Source: Alistipes senegalensis JC50 | Lineage (GTDB): Bacteria > Bacteroidota > Bacteroidia > Bacteroidales > Rikenellaceae | Reading direction: 5' to 3' | Assembly: GCF_025145645.1 (NCBI RefSeq) | Contig: NZ_CP102252.1 | Coordinates: 434,001-498,000 of the forward strand | DNA length: 64,000 nucleotides | Shown here: piece after piece, positions 25,819 through 35,154 of the stretch | Layout of the letters: each line of letters begins with the position of its first letter | Numbering within the stretch: the first letter of the stretch is position 1 | Notes under the pieces: generated by a model | What the model saw: the letters and a program-made list of their open reading frames with translations, nothing else | What the model was told of the DNA's origin: nothing | The model's database searches: none | Program-made: the position numbers and the translations under genes

Positions 25819-26613
25819 TCAGACATCCACCACCGTCACCTCGATTCCGCGTTCGCGCAGACGCTCCAGATAGAGAGGCTGCACGCCGCTGTCGGTGATG
25901 ATGCGGTCCACGGCCTCCAGGTCGCAGATCTTGCTGAATCCCCGGCGTCCGAACTTCGAGCTGTCGGCCAGCACCACGACTTTCTGCGCGGCGTTGATCA
26001 TCGCGCCGTTGAGCGACGCTTCGAGCATGTTGGTCGTCGTCAGTCCGAAATCCGTGTCGATACCGTCCACCCCAACGAACAGTTTGCTGCAATTAAAGTT
26101 GCGCAGCATCGACTCCGCGAAGGGCCCCACCACGGAAACCGAACTGCTGCGCGTGATGCCGCCTAACTGGATGACATCCACGTCGGCGTGCTGCGAGAGG
26201 ATCTGCGTCACGGGAACCGCCGCCGTGATGACCGTCAGGCGGCCTACGGGCTTGATCTCCCGGGCCAGGAAGGCCATCGTCGTTCCCGAGGCGATGATGA
26301 TCGAATCGTCCTCGGAGACGAGCGCAGCAGCCGCGGCGCCGATCGCCCGCTTCTCGGCGACGTTCTTTTTCTCCTTCTCGTTGACGTGGCGGTCGCTGAT
26401 GTAGGGACTTATGAGAATGGCGCTTCCGTGCGTGCGGTAGAGCTTCTTCTGCTGTTCGAGGTAGGACAGGTCCTTGCGGATGGTCACCTCCGAAACCTTG
26501 AAGAGTTCGGAGAGCTGCGTCACCGAGATCGAGCCGTTCTGCTGGAGCAGGGAGAGGATGCGGCTGTGCCGTTCGGGAAGGCTCAAAAGGGGTTCTTCGC
26601 CGGATTTATTCAT
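25819..26613 (-). CDS. glpR: DeoR/GlpR-family transcriptional repressor
   Basis: 264 residues. N-terminal DeoR helix-turn-helix (RHSRILSLLQQNGSISVTQL, SELFKVSEVTIRKDLSYLEQ) and a C-terminal sugar-phosphate-sensing domain (DDSIIIASGTTMAFLAREI, DVIQLGGITRSSSVSVVGPF, LFVGVDGIDTDFGLTTTN, VVLADSSKFGRRGFSKI). The family senses phosphorylated sugars; glycerol-3-phosphate is inferred from the neighbours. It is divergent from glpD, with a perfect 14-bp palindrome over the glpD promoter that is the likely operator. The gene symbol rests on this context. Confidence 0.85.
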   Translation of the reverse strand: MNKSGEEPLLSLPERHSRILSLLQQNGSISVTQLSELFKVSEVTIRKDLSYLEQQKKLYRTHGSAILISPYISDRHVNEKEKKNVAEKRAIGAAAAALVSEDDSIIIASGTTMAFLAREIKPVGRLTVITAAVPVTQILSQHADVDVIQLGGITRSSSVSVVGPFAESMLRNFNCSKLFVGVDGIDTDFGLTTTNMLEASLNGAMINAAQKVVVLADSSKFGRRGFSKICDLEAVDRIITDSGVQPLYLERLRERGIEVTVVDV

Positions 26614-26727
26614 ATGTAATTTGAAATTTAGCTGTTTCGTTCGACCAAGATACGAAAATTATTCGAAATAGATTCACCCGGCCGGAGAAATTCGTTTTCC
26701 GGGAGAAACAGCGGTACAAAGCGCATT

Positions 26728-26759
26728 ATTTCAAAATAAAATCGTTTTTATTTTGAAAT
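26728..26759. promoter_or_regulatory. Operator-like palindrome before glpD
   Basis: ATTTCAAAATAAAA (26728-26741) and its exact reverse complement (26746-26759) with a 4-bp TCGT spacer. It covers the -33 element of the glpD promoter, so a bound dimer would block transcription. GlpR is the obvious candidate ligand. Confidence 0.7.
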
Positions 26760-26782
26760 GGCGGAAATCATTTGTACTTTTG
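26753..26782 (+). promoter_or_regulatory. Promoter of glpD
   Basis: TTG (26753-26755), a 19-bp spacer and TACTTTTG (26775-26782), 35 bp before the glpD ATG; the -33 part lies in the palindrome. Confidence 0.65.
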
Positions 26783-26817
26783 TTCCGAAACGAAACATAT
26801 AAACATTACATTATAAT

Positions 26818-28389
26818 ATGGAAAGAGCGGCACAAATCAAAAAACTGTCAGAAAAGGACAAAATCTGGGACATGGTAGTCGTGGGCGGCGGCGCCACGGG
26901 ACTGGGCGTAGCGGTGGACGCGGCGACGCGCGGCATGAGCGTCGCTTGTCTGGAAAAAACCGACTTCGCCAAATGCACGTCGAGCCGTTCGACCAAACTG
27001 GTGCACGGCGGCGTGCGCTACCTCCAGAAAGGCGACGTGATGCTGGTGCTGGAGGCGCTGCGCGAACGCGGCCGCATGAAGGCCAACGCCCCGCATCTGG
27101 TGAAGGATCAGGCGTTCGTCATCTCGAACTACCGCTACTGGGACAATTTCCTCTATTTCTGCGGACTGACGTTCTACGACCTGCTCTCGTTCGGCTTCGG
27201 CTACGGGCGTTCGAGGTTCATCTCGGCGAAAAAAGTGATGAAATACATCCCGACCTCGGTCGAAAAGGGGCTGAAAGGCGGCGTGGTCTACCACGACGGC
27301 CAGTTCGACGATTCGCGCATGGCCGTCAACCTCGCGCAGACCTGCGTCGAGAACGGCGGCACGGTCGTCAACCACGCCACGGTGACGGGCATTCTGCACG
27401 ACGAGGCGGGCAAGGTCGCCGGCGTGAAGTTCGTAGACAACCTCTCGGGCGAGGAGTACACCCTCAAGGCCCGCAGCGTGGTGAACGCCGCCGGCTGTTT
27501 CGTCGATGACATCATGCACATGGACAGCCCCGAGCACCGCAAGATGGTCACCCCGAGCCAGGGCGTGCACCTCGTGCTGGACATGAAGTTCCTGCAAAGC
27601 GACTACGCCATCATGGTCCCCAAGACCTCCGACGGCCGCGTGCTGTTCGCCGTGCCCTGGCACGACAAGGTCGTGGTCGGCACCACCGACATCGTGCGCC
27701 CCACCGCCGAGGAGGAGCCGCGCCCGCTGAAGGAGGAGATCGACTTCATCCTCGGCACCGCGGGACTCTACATGAACCCGGCGCCGACCTATAAGGACAT
27801 CCTCTCGGTATTCGCGGGCCAGCGTCCGCTGGCGGCGCCCAAGAAGGAGGGCAAGAACACGAAGGAGATTTCGCGCAGCCACAAGGTCATCACCTCGGAC
27901 AACGGACTGGTGACGATCACGGGCGGCAAATGGACCTCCTACCGCCTGATGGCCGAGGACACGGTGGACAAGGCCATCGAAGTGTGCGGACTTCCCAAAC
28001 GCAAGTGCGTCACCAAAAAGTTCCGCATCCACGGCTACCGCAAGAACCCCGACCTCACGGACCACATGTACGTCTACGGATCGGACGAGCCGAAGATCCT
28101 CCGGCTGATCGAGCAGGAGCCCGCATTGGGCGAGAAGCTCTCGCAGAAATTCGGCTACACGCTGGCCGAGGTGGTCTGGGCCGTGCGCGAGGAGATGGCC
28201 ATCACGCTCGAAGACGTGCTGGCGCGCCGTGTGCGTATGCTGTTCGTCGATGCCCGCGAGGCGATGGCCGCAGCCCCGAAAGCCGCCGCGGTCATGGCCC
28301 GCGAACTGGGCCGCGACCAGGCATGGATCGACGAACAGGTGAAAAGTTTCACCGATCTGGCGAAAAATTATATCTTTGAGCAAAAATAA
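26818..28389 (+). CDS. glpD: Glycerol-3-phosphate dehydrogenase (FAD)
   Basis: 523 residues, usual GlpD size. It oxidises glycerol-3-phosphate to dihydroxyacetone phosphate at the inner membrane, passing electrons to quinone. FAD-binding Rossmann motif MVVVGGGATGLGVAVDAATR near residue 20, the GlpD signature CTSSRSTKLVHGGVRYLQ near 57, VVNAAGCFVDD, and TITGGKWTSYRLMAEDTVD near 365 before the C-terminal DAO domain. It is followed by glpT after 132 bp that contain an imperfect GC-rich hairpin (28420-28459), which might attenuate transcription into glpT. Confidence 0.94.
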   Translation: MERAAQIKKLSEKDKIWDMVVVGGGATGLGVAVDAATRGMSVACLEKTDFAKCTSSRSTKLVHGGVRYLQKGDVMLVLEALRERGRMKANAPHLVKDQAFVISNYRYWDNFLYFCGLTFYDLLSFGFGYGRSRFISAKKVMKYIPTSVEKGLKGGVVYHDGQFDDSRMAVNLAQTCVENGGTVVNHATVTGILHDEAGKVAGVKFVDNLSGEEYTLKARSVVNAAGCFVDDIMHMDSPEHRKMVTPSQGVHLVLDMKFLQSDYAIMVPKTSDGRVLFAVPWHDKVVVGTTDIVRPTAEEEPRPLKEEIDFILGTAGLYMNPAPTYKDILSVFAGQRPLAAPKKEGKNTKEISRSHKVITSDNGLVTITGGKWTSYRLMAEDTVDKAIEVCGLPKRKCVTKKFRIHGYRKNPDLTDHMYVYGSDEPKILRLIEQEPALGEKLSQKFGYTLAEVVWAVREEMAITLEDVLARRVRMLFVDAREAMAAAPKAAAVMARELGRDQAWIDEQVKSFTDLAKNYIFEQK

Positions 28390-28521
28390 ACCAGCTTGAC
28401 CCGTCGGAAACCGATCATACCCCCGAAGCCCCGTCCCGAACAAGGAGGGGCTTTCGGGGATAAATCCGGAACCGCACGGCGGACCCGGCGGAACAAGAGC
28501 TAAAAACCATCAACCTGCCCT

Positions 28522-29910
28522 ATGTGGAAACTACTGCAACCCCCTGCGTATAAACCGGAAATGGAAGCCGACAAGGTGGATGCGAAATACAAACGCATGC
28601 GCCTGCAAGTATTTCTCGGCATCTTCATCGGATACGCCGGATTCTACATCGTCCGGAAGAACTTCTCGATGGCGATTCCCGAACTTACGCTCCTCGGCTT
28701 CGACCAGAGCGAACTGAGCATCGTCCTCTCGATGAACGCCGTAGCCTATGCGCTGTCCAAATTCCTGATGGGAAGCGTCTCGGACCGCAGCAACGCCCGC
28801 GTGTTCCTGCCGCTGGGACTGGTCCTGGCAGCCGTGTCGATGATGTTCATGATCGTCCCGGTCACGCTGCTCGGCCCGGAGCGCAAACAGCTGGCCATCG
28901 TCCTCATGGCGGTCCTGAACTTTCTGGTCGGCTGGTTCAACGGCATGGGCTGGCCCCCGTGCGGCCGCGTCATGACCCACTGGTTCTCGATCAACGAACG
29001 CGGCACGAAGATGTCGATCTGGAACTGCGCCCACAACGTGGGCGGAGCGCTGGTCGGCCCGATGGCCGTCTACGGCGCCATCTGGTTCGGCTCGTGGTTC
29101 TACGGAGGCCATACGGAGCTCTATTTTCTGATCGGCACCTATCTTTTCCCGGCCGTGGTCGCCATCTTCATCGCCCTGCTGGCCTACGTGCTCATCCGCG
29201 ACACGCCGCAGTCGTGCAGCCTCCCTTCGGTGGAGAAGTGGCGCAACGATTTCCCGAAGAATTACAGCGCCAAGCAGGAAGAGGTGCTCACGACCCGCGA
29301 AATCTTCTTCAAGTACGTGCTGAACAACAAGTTGCTGTGGTTCATCGCCATCGCCAACGCCTTCGTCTACATGGTGCGCTACGGATGTCTCGACTGGGCG
29401 CCGACCTACCTCCGCGACGCGCAGGGCTACGACATCAAGCAGGCCGGCTGGGCCTATTTCGCCTATGAATTCGCCGCCATCCCCGGCACGCTGATCTGCG
29501 GATGGCTCTCGGACAAGGTATTCCACGGACGCCGCGCCCTGCCGACCATCCTCTTCATGGCGATCGTCGCGGTGTTCATTTTCCTCTACTGGCAGTTCTC
29601 GTCGAACTACTTCATCGTCACCATGTCGCTGATCGCCATCGGGTTCTTCATCTACGGCCCCGTGATGCTCATCGGCGTGCAGGCGCTCGACCTGGCCCCG
29701 AAGAACGCCGCCGGCACGGCTGCCGGACTGACCGGATTCTTCGGCTACTTCCTCGGCACGGCCATCCTGGCCAACATCGTGATCGGCTCGGTGGCCGACA
29801 AGGCCGGCTGGGACTGGACGTTCATCCTGCTGATCGGGGCCTGCGCCCTCTCGATCGTCTTCATGGCGTTCACCTACAAGGGAGAGAAAGAGGTGCTCGG
29901 ACAGCGGTAA
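28522..29910 (+). CDS. glpT: Glycerol-3-phosphate transporter (MFS)
   Basis: 462 residues with about twelve hydrophobic segments. It belongs to the organophosphate:phosphate antiporter branch of MFS; YAGFYIVRKNFSMAIPELTL near residue 35 holds the conserved Arg of GlpT TM1, NGMGWPPCGRVMTHWFS and GTKMSIWNCAHNVGGALVGP cover TM4-TM5, and the second half repeats the fold (GTAAGLTGFFGYFLG). It imports G3P in exchange for phosphate. Placement after glpD and near an exported GDPD supports the substrate assignment. UhpT-type hexose-phosphate carriers are the main alternative. Confidence 0.88.
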   Translation: MWKLLQPPAYKPEMEADKVDAKYKRMRLQVFLGIFIGYAGFYIVRKNFSMAIPELTLLGFDQSELSIVLSMNAVAYALSKFLMGSVSDRSNARVFLPLGLVLAAVSMMFMIVPVTLLGPERKQLAIVLMAVLNFLVGWFNGMGWPPCGRVMTHWFSINERGTKMSIWNCAHNVGGALVGPMAVYGAIWFGSWFYGGHTELYFLIGTYLFPAVVAIFIALLAYVLIRDTPQSCSLPSVEKWRNDFPKNYSAKQEEVLTTREIFFKYVLNNKLLWFIAIANAFVYMVRYGCLDWAPTYLRDAQGYDIKQAGWAYFAYEFAAIPGTLICGWLSDKVFHGRRALPTILFMAIVAVFIFLYWQFSSNYFIVTMSLIAIGFFIYGPVMLIGVQALDLAPKNAAGTAAGLTGFFGYFLGTAILANIVIGSVADKAGWDWTFILLIGACALSIVFMAFTYKGEKEVLGQR

Positions 29911-29920
29911 CCCCGGAAAA

Positions 29921-30496
29921 TCAACGAATCGTGAAAGCCCTTAACTCCTTGTTAAGGGCTTTTTCGCATCCCCCGACCAACCGATCGACCAGAGCGTGAA
30001 ACCGCGGCGAATGGTTGTGATGGACCGTGTGGCAGAGTTCGTGGATGATTACATAGTCGCGCAGATGCTCCGGGAGGGTCATCAGAAAGAGGCTCAGCGA
30101 GATGTGGTTGCGTCCCGAACAACTCCCCCACTTCGTGCGCGAGGCGCGGATCGAGAGTTTCTCGTATTTCAGCCCCGTCGCCTCCGACAGCCGCGCGATG
30201 CGGCCCGGAAGGTCGGCCTTGGCGGCCCGGCGCAGCTCTTCGACGCGGGCTTTCCGCTCCTCGGACGGCAGCTGCGGAGGCAGCGCGGCGCGTTTTCGGG
30301 CGAGCCGTTCGCGGGCGGCTTCGATCCATTCCGCCTTCTCGTCGAGAAATGCCAAAGCCCGCTTCTGCGACACCCCGCGGGGGAACGACAGCCGCACGGC
30401 GCCCGTGGCGCGCACGCTGATCAAAACACGGCGCGCCCGCACCGACTGCGAAAGCGTCACCTCCCCCAACCGGGGATGCACCCAGACCGAGGTCAT
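29921..30496 (-). CDS. YgjP-like zinc metallopeptidase
   Basis: 191 residues. The C-terminal half carries RTKWGSCSGRNHISLSLFLM and the metal site VIIHELCHTVHHNHSPRFHA, diagnostic of the YgjP/DUF45 group related to M48 peptidases and SprT. HELCH supplies two His ligands and the Glu. Substrate unknown. Its start overlaps the DUF4153 stop by 4 bp (ATGA at 30493-30496), so the two are translationally coupled. Its 3' end overlaps the glpT terminator. Confidence 0.85.
   Translation of the reverse strand: MTSVWVHPRLGEVTLSQSVRARRVLISVRATGAVRLSFPRGVSQKRALAFLDEKAEWIEAARERLARKRAALPPQLPSEERKARVEELRRAAKADLPGRIARLSEATGLKYEKLSIRASRTKWGSCSGRNHISLSLFLMTLPEHLRDYVIIHELCHTVHHNHSPRFHALVDRLVGGCEKALNKELRAFTIR
29934..29965. 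terminator. Terminator of glpT
   Basis: AAAGCCCTTAAC (29934-29945) pairs perfectly with 29951-29962 around TCCTT and continues into TTTTT. It lies inside the last codons of the convergent YgjP-like gene. Confidence 0.8.
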
Positions 30497-32241
30497 CGCA
30501 TCAGCACAGCATTGATCGACACTCCCTGTATTACAACGGCAGAATCCGTACGTTCCAACTTAATATTTTCGAACAGAATCCGGCAACGGTCATCGCGGTA
30601 ATCCAACAGCCGCAACAACTGCTCCGGCGTAGGCTCGCACGCTTCGGCCGGATCGAATCCACTCCTTTCCAGCTGGCGTTCCAGCAAGTCCCGACAGGGA
30701 ATCCGGTACACGGCACCCTCTTTCCCCAAATACAGACAAAGCGTATCGTTCCTGATATTATAGCTATCATCGCTGTACCAGTTCCGGAGATTCGTATAAT
30801 AATGCGGATATTCCGCATTTACCTCGAACCGGACATTGACGGGTGCCTCCAGTTCAATAATATTGGTATCGACACATTCAACAACAGCGGTATCGACACG
30901 ACTCCAATCATAGCCCCACCTCACGTAATCGCGCATCGCTTCGGGGAAAATCGCGGCCAGATCGTCGAGGTTCCTCTTCACCCCGAACCGCGCGAAAGCC
31001 GCGCTGTCACGGCGGATGTAGTCGAGCGACTCGTAGAGCTGCCGGTACTCCTTTTTATGAACCGTGTCGGCCAGCAGCACCGGCGTCAGCAGCAGCCGTC
31101 CGTCTTCGCCAAGGCGTCCGAGCCGTTCCGCCAACCGCTCCGCACGCTGCAACTGCGACTGCACGGCGATACGCCCGGGCTCGAAGCAGGGAACGTAGGC
31201 CAGCACGGCGAAACTCACCCATGCCGCAAGGCACACCCACAGATAGCGGCCCGCGCGCTGCGACAGGAACAGCAGCACGCAGAAGGTCATCAGACCGCCG
31301 CACACCAAGAGGTAGACGCGCGGTTCGGTCAGCCCGTATTCGTTCGTGCGGCGCACCACGCCGATCCAGAACAGCACCAGCATCGGCAGCGACACGAGGC
31401 TGAAGTGGTCGAAGAACCAGTCGTAAATCCGCTTGACGAGCAGCCGGTCCAGCGCCTTGACGGCGAGCGCCGTCATCGTGAAGCCGAAGACCATGTAGGC
31501 CACGCCGCCCTCGGGCAGCGACCACGTGAAGAGGATCTTGGCCATGTAGAGGTAGAGGATGGCGGTGTAGATCAGCAGCGCGGGGGTCACGATGTAGTTC
31601 AGCAGTATTTCGAGAATGCGGTTGCCGATCATCTCGGCGCCCCGCCAGCGGTCGGCCATCATCAGGAAGAGCACCGGCACGGCCAGCGTCTCGACGATGG
31701 TGACGGCCCACACTGCGACGTGTTCGATCCATTTGCCCTCGAGGCCGAAGATATAGGTCGTCGAATAGAGTATCGCATAGAAGAGCCCCAGCGCGACGTT
31801 GGCGAACAGCAGGGCGAGCAGCCCCGACCGCAGCCAGACGAGCGCGCCGTTGACGAACCGGTCGTTGCGCACGGCCCGCAGGCTCAGCAACAGCAGCAGC
31901 GGCGCCAGTATGCCGAGCGAAATGCGGAAAGGAGCGCTTTCGACCCACGCCCCGAGCCCGCTCCAGAGCGTCAGCGGCACGATCGGCGTCCACACGGCCC
32001 AATAGACTTTTCGCCACGGTCCGCGCCCCGCCAGGTTGTTGACGGCAAGCGCCAAGGCGAAGAACAACGGCACGAGGGCGAGACCGTTGAACAATCTCTC
32101 CTCGCTCCAATCGAGTTCGTAGGTGAGCAGGCACCGGATGCAGGCGTAGAGCGCAAGGAGCGTTTCGACCGGATACGACCGCACGACCCGCACGGCCCCG
32201 TCGCGGAGCCATTGCAGGCAGTATTCGAGTTTGGCTTTCAC
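30493..32241 (-). CDS. DUF4153 multi-spanning membrane protein
   Basis: About 582 residues if started at the GTG at 32241 (VKAKLEYCLQWLRDGAVRVV), which fits family members; an in-frame ATG at 32295 would add a non-conserved tail. The first ~380 residues have about ten transmembrane segments (e.g. LLALYACIRCLLTY, LVPLFFALALAVNNLAG, SLPMLVLFWIGVV), matching DUF4153. The C-terminal ~200 residues are soluble. Molecular function is unknown for the family. It is co-transcribed with the downstream YgjP-like gene. Confidence 0.78.
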   Translation of the reverse strand: MKAKLEYCLQWLRDGAVRVVRSYPVETLLALYACIRCLLTYELDWSEERLFNGLALVPLFFALALAVNNLAGRGPWRKVYWAVWTPIVPLTLWSGLGAWVESAPFRISLGILAPLLLLLSLRAVRNDRFVNGALVWLRSGLLALLFANVALGLFYAILYSTTYIFGLEGKWIEHVAVWAVTIVETLAVPVLFLMMADRWRGAEMIGNRILEILLNYIVTPALLIYTAILYLYMAKILFTWSLPEGGVAYMVFGFTMTALAVKALDRLLVKRIYDWFFDHFSLVSLPMLVLFWIGVVRRTNEYGLTEPRVYLLVCGGLMTFCVLLFLSQRAGRYLWVCLAAWVSFAVLAYVPCFEPGRIAVQSQLQRAERLAERLGRLGEDGRLLLTPVLLADTVHKKEYRQLYESLDYIRRDSAAFARFGVKRNLDDLAAIFPEAMRDYVRWGYDWSRVDTAVVECVDTNIIELEAPVNVRFEVNAEYPHYYTNLRNWYSDDSYNIRNDTLCLYLGKEGAVYRIPCRDLLERQLERSGFDPAEACEPTPEQLLRLLDYRDDRCRILFENIKLERTDSAVVIQGVSINAVLMR

Positions 32242-32392
32242 AGAATTATGATTTTGATTATCGGCTTTGCATATTCGTTCGTCATGGCGAGGCATCGTCA
32301 GATGCCGCAGCCATCTGCGGAGAGTGTCGTAACGCCGCAAGGATTGCCGCGTCGCTGCGCTCCTCGCAATGGCGGGACTCCGTTTCCTCCTT

Positions 32393-33130
32393 TCAGTTCT
32401 CCGGCCCGATGCGCTGGCGCACGACCTCGAAGAGCATCACGGCCGCGGCGGCCGAGACGTTCAGCGACTCGATATGTCCGATCAGCGGAATGGCCAGCTG
32501 CTCGTCGCAGAGTTTCAGCACCTCTTTCGAGATGCCCGTATCCTCGGCGCCCATCACCAGCACGGTGGGCTTGCGGAAATCGGCGTCGTAGAGCAGTTTA
32601 CGGCTCTTCTCCGTGGCGGCCACGACCTGAAAACCCTCGGTCTGCAACTGTTTGAGCGTATTGCGGACCGACCCCACGCGGCACACGGGGATCGTCGTGA
32701 GGGCCCCGGCCGACGAACGGATGGCCTCGGCGTTCACGGGAGCGGAGTTCTTGAGCGGCGCGATGAGCCCGTGGGCTCCGGCGCACTCGGCCGAACGGGC
32801 GATGGCCCCGAAATTCCGCACGTCGGTCACCCCGTCGAACAGGACGATGAGCGGCGTTTCGTCGTCGGGAACCCGCTCCAGAATGTCGGCCAGTTCGACG
32901 TATTCGATGGCCGCGGTCTGCGCCACGACCCCCTGGTGGTTGCCGCGCGTCAGGCGGTTGAGCTTCTCGACCGGCACCTCCTGGAAACGCACCCGGTAAC
33001 GGATGCAGAGGTCCTTCAATTCCTGCATCAGCTGCCCTTCGGCGCCCTTGCGGATGTAGAGTTTCTCGATCTGCTTTCCGGCCTCGATCGCCTCGGCCAC
33101 GGGACGAATCCCGAAAATCAGGTTATCCAT
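32393..33130 (-). CDS. rlmB: 23S rRNA 2'-O-methyltransferase (TrmH/SpoU family)
   Basis: 245 residues from the ATG at 33130; the longer frame upstream lies inside the ABC-F gene. An N-terminal L30e-like substrate-binding part (LIFGIRPVAEAIEAGKQIEK) precedes the SPOUT knot motifs: GVTDVRNFGAIARSAECAG (motif 1), TVLVMGAEDTGISKEVL (motif 2) and IPLIGHIESLNVSAAAAVML (motif 3). RlmB methylates G2251 of 23S rRNA. The start overlaps the ABC-F stop by 8 bp, so both are probably one operon. Other TrmH paralogues cannot be excluded. Confidence 0.86.
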   Translation of the reverse strand: MDNLIFGIRPVAEAIEAGKQIEKLYIRKGAEGQLMQELKDLCIRYRVRFQEVPVEKLNRLTRGNHQGVVAQTAAIEYVELADILERVPDDETPLIVLFDGVTDVRNFGAIARSAECAGAHGLIAPLKNSAPVNAEAIRSSAGALTTIPVCRVGSVRNTLKQLQTEGFQVVAATEKSRKLLYDADFRKPTVLVMGAEDTGISKEVLKLCDEQLAIPLIGHIESLNVSAAAAVMLFEVVRQRIGPEN

Positions 33131-35075
33131 TGTATTGTTCTTCGATGAGTTCCAATTCGTACGACGCCTTCTCCCACTCGTGCATCTGATGCTCGTAACG
33201 GTTTTTAAGTTCGTTGTAAGCCTTGTAGCCGGCCTCGTCGTACTCGGCCGCGGCGGCGAATTTCGCATCGTACTCCGCGATCCGCTTCTCGATGTCGGCC
33301 AACTCCGCCTCGATCGTCTCCACGACCTTTTTCGCTTTGCGCAACTGCTTCTCCTGCTCCTTCTTCTGCTCGTAGGAGAGCTTTCCGGATACGGCCGGCT
33401 TCGGTTCGTCGCCCTTCGCAGGCGTTTTGGCCGGAGCGTCGCGCCGCTCGACCTCCTGCAACGACTCCAGCTTGCGTTTTTCGAGGAAATAGTAGATGCC
33501 GCCCAGATACTCCTTCACCCCGCCGTCGCGGAACTCGTAGACCTTCTGCACCATGCCGTCGAGGAATTCGCGGTCGTGCGACACCACGACCACCGTGCCG
33601 TCGTACTTCATGATGGCGTTCTTGAGAATGTCCTTCGAACGCATGTCCATGTGGTTCGTCGGCTCGTCCAGCACCAGCAGGTTGCGCGGCTCCAGCATCA
33701 TGCGGGCCATCGCCAGACGCGCCCGCTCGCCGCCCGAGAGGACCTTGACCTTCTTGTCGATGTCCTCGCCGCGGAACAGGAACGCCCCCAGAATGTCGCG
33801 CAGACGCGTGCGGATGTCGCCCACCGCCACGCGGTCCAGCGTGTCGTAGACCGTGAAATCGCCGTCCATCAGGTCGTCCTGATTCTGGGCGTAATAGCCG
33901 ATGTTGACGTTGGCCCCCAGCCGGATCGACCCCTCGGTGGGCGTCAGCTGGCCGATCAGCATCCGCGCGAGGGTCGTCTTGCCCTCGCCGTTGCGGCCCA
34001 CCAGCGCGATTTTGTCGCCCTTCTCGATGACGAAATTCGCGCCGCTGAAGACATGTTTCTCGCCGAACGACATCCCGGCTTCGTTGATCTCGGCCACGAT
34101 CTGCCCCGAGCGCGGAGCGGGCGGAAACTTGATGTTGAGCGTGGCGAGGTCCTCCTCCTCAATCTCCAGACGGTCCAGCCGCTCCAGCTGCTTGATGCGC
34201 GACTGCACCTGATTCGATTTGGTGGGCTTGTAGCGGAACTTCTCGATGAACTCCTCGGTCTTTTCGATCATCCGCTGCTGATTCTCGTAGGCCGCCATCT
34301 GCTGCGCCCGGCGCTCGGCGCGCAGGACGACGTATTTCGAATAGGAGACCTTGTAATCGGTGATCTTCCCCAGCGACAGTTCGACCGTACGGTTCGTGAC
34401 GTTGTCCAAAAAGGCCCGGTCGTGGGAAATCAGCAGCACCGCGCCGTTGTAGTTTTTCAGATACTCCTCCAGCCACTGGATCGACTCGATGTCGAGGTGG
34501 TTCGTGGGCTCGTCGAGCAGGAAGATCGAGGGACGCCGCAGCAGCAATTTCGCCAGCTCGATGCGCATGCGCCAGCCGCCCGAGAACTCGCTCGTGGCGC
34601 GTCCGAAATCCGACCGTTTGAACCCGAGGCCCAAGAGGGTCTTCTCGATGTCCGCGTCGCGGGTCTCGCCGCCGAGGATGTGATAATGGTCCTGCGCGTC
34701 GTTCAGCCGGTGCAGGAGCTGTTCGTAGGAGGCGCTCTCGTAGTCGGTGCGCTCGGCGATCTCGCGCGTCAGGGCCTCGATCTCGGCTTCGAGCCGCAAC
34801 ACCTCCTCGAAGGCTTTAGCGGTCTCCTCCACGAGCGTCGTGGTGTCGGCCACGCGCATCGTCTGCGGCAGGTAGCCGATCGTGCAGTCGCCGTTGAGCG
34901 TCACGGCGCCCGAGGTGGGCTGCTGCTCGCCCGTGATGATGCGCAACAGCGTGGTTTTGCCGGCGCCGTTGCGGCCCACGAGGCCGATGCGGTCCTTGGG
35001 ATTGATCAGGAACGAAATATTGTCGAAGAGGGTCCAGCCCCCGTAACTGACGGTGAGATTGTCTAATGAAATCAT
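33123..35075 (-). CDS. ABC-F family ATPase (ribosome-associated type)
   Basis: 650 residues with two ABC domains and no membrane part. First domain: Walker A GLVGRNGAGKTTLLRI, signature SEFSGGWRMRIELAKLLL, Walker B SIFLLDEPTNHLD; an interdomain linker with a basic coiled region (~250-310); second domain: VGRNGEGKTTLARM, KVLSGGERARLAMARMML, LLVLDEPTNHMD. The C-terminal ~110 residues are Lys/Glu-rich coiled coil (YEQKKEQEKQLRKAKKVVE), as in the Uup-type subgroup. Such proteins act on ribosomes or nucleic acid. A -7 box TAACTTTG reads toward it at 35102-35095. Confidence 0.9.
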   Translation of the reverse strand: MISLDNLTVSYGGWTLFDNISFLINPKDRIGLVGRNGAGKTTLLRIITGEQQPTSGAVTLNGDCTIGYLPQTMRVADTTTLVEETAKAFEEVLRLEAEIEALTREIAERTDYESASYEQLLHRLNDAQDHYHILGGETRDADIEKTLLGLGFKRSDFGRATSEFSGGWRMRIELAKLLLRRPSIFLLDEPTNHLDIESIQWLEEYLKNYNGAVLLISHDRAFLDNVTNRTVELSLGKITDYKVSYSKYVVLRAERRAQQMAAYENQQRMIEKTEEFIEKFRYKPTKSNQVQSRIKQLERLDRLEIEEEDLATLNIKFPPAPRSGQIVAEINEAGMSFGEKHVFSGANFVIEKGDKIALVGRNGEGKTTLARMLIGQLTPTEGSIRLGANVNIGYYAQNQDDLMDGDFTVYDTLDRVAVGDIRTRLRDILGAFLFRGEDIDKKVKVLSGGERARLAMARMMLEPRNLLVLDEPTNHMDMRSKDILKNAIMKYDGTVVVVSHDREFLDGMVQKVYEFRDGGVKEYLGGIYYFLEKRKLESLQEVERRDAPAKTPAKGDEPKPAVSGKLSYEQKKEQEKQLRKAKKVVETIEAELADIEKRIAEYDAKFAAAAEYDEAGYKAYNELKNRYEHQMHEWEKASYELELIEEQYNG

Positions 35076-35094
35076 GGCGAATCTAAAAACACCG

Positions 35095-35102
35095 CAAAGT
35101 TA
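35095..35102 (-). promoter_or_regulatory. -7 box of ABC-F/rlmB operon
   Basis: TAACTTTG on the minus strand, 20 bp before the ABC-F ATG. Confidence 0.45.
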
Positions 35103-35123
35103 GCGATTTAATCCGACATATCG

Positions 35124-35131
35124 TATCTTTG
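35124..35131 (+). promoter_or_regulatory. -7 box of HD-domain gene
   Basis: TATCTTTG on the plus strand, 24 bp before the ATG at 35155. Confidence 0.5.
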
Positions 35132-35154
35132 GGCACTGAAACAGAATCCCGGAT

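Noticed and set aside
26848..28443. 531-codon antisense open frame across glpD
   Set aside because: It mirrors a well-supported GlpD gene; in GC-rich DNA the antisense frame stays open, and its product is His/Val/Arg-rich without any motif.
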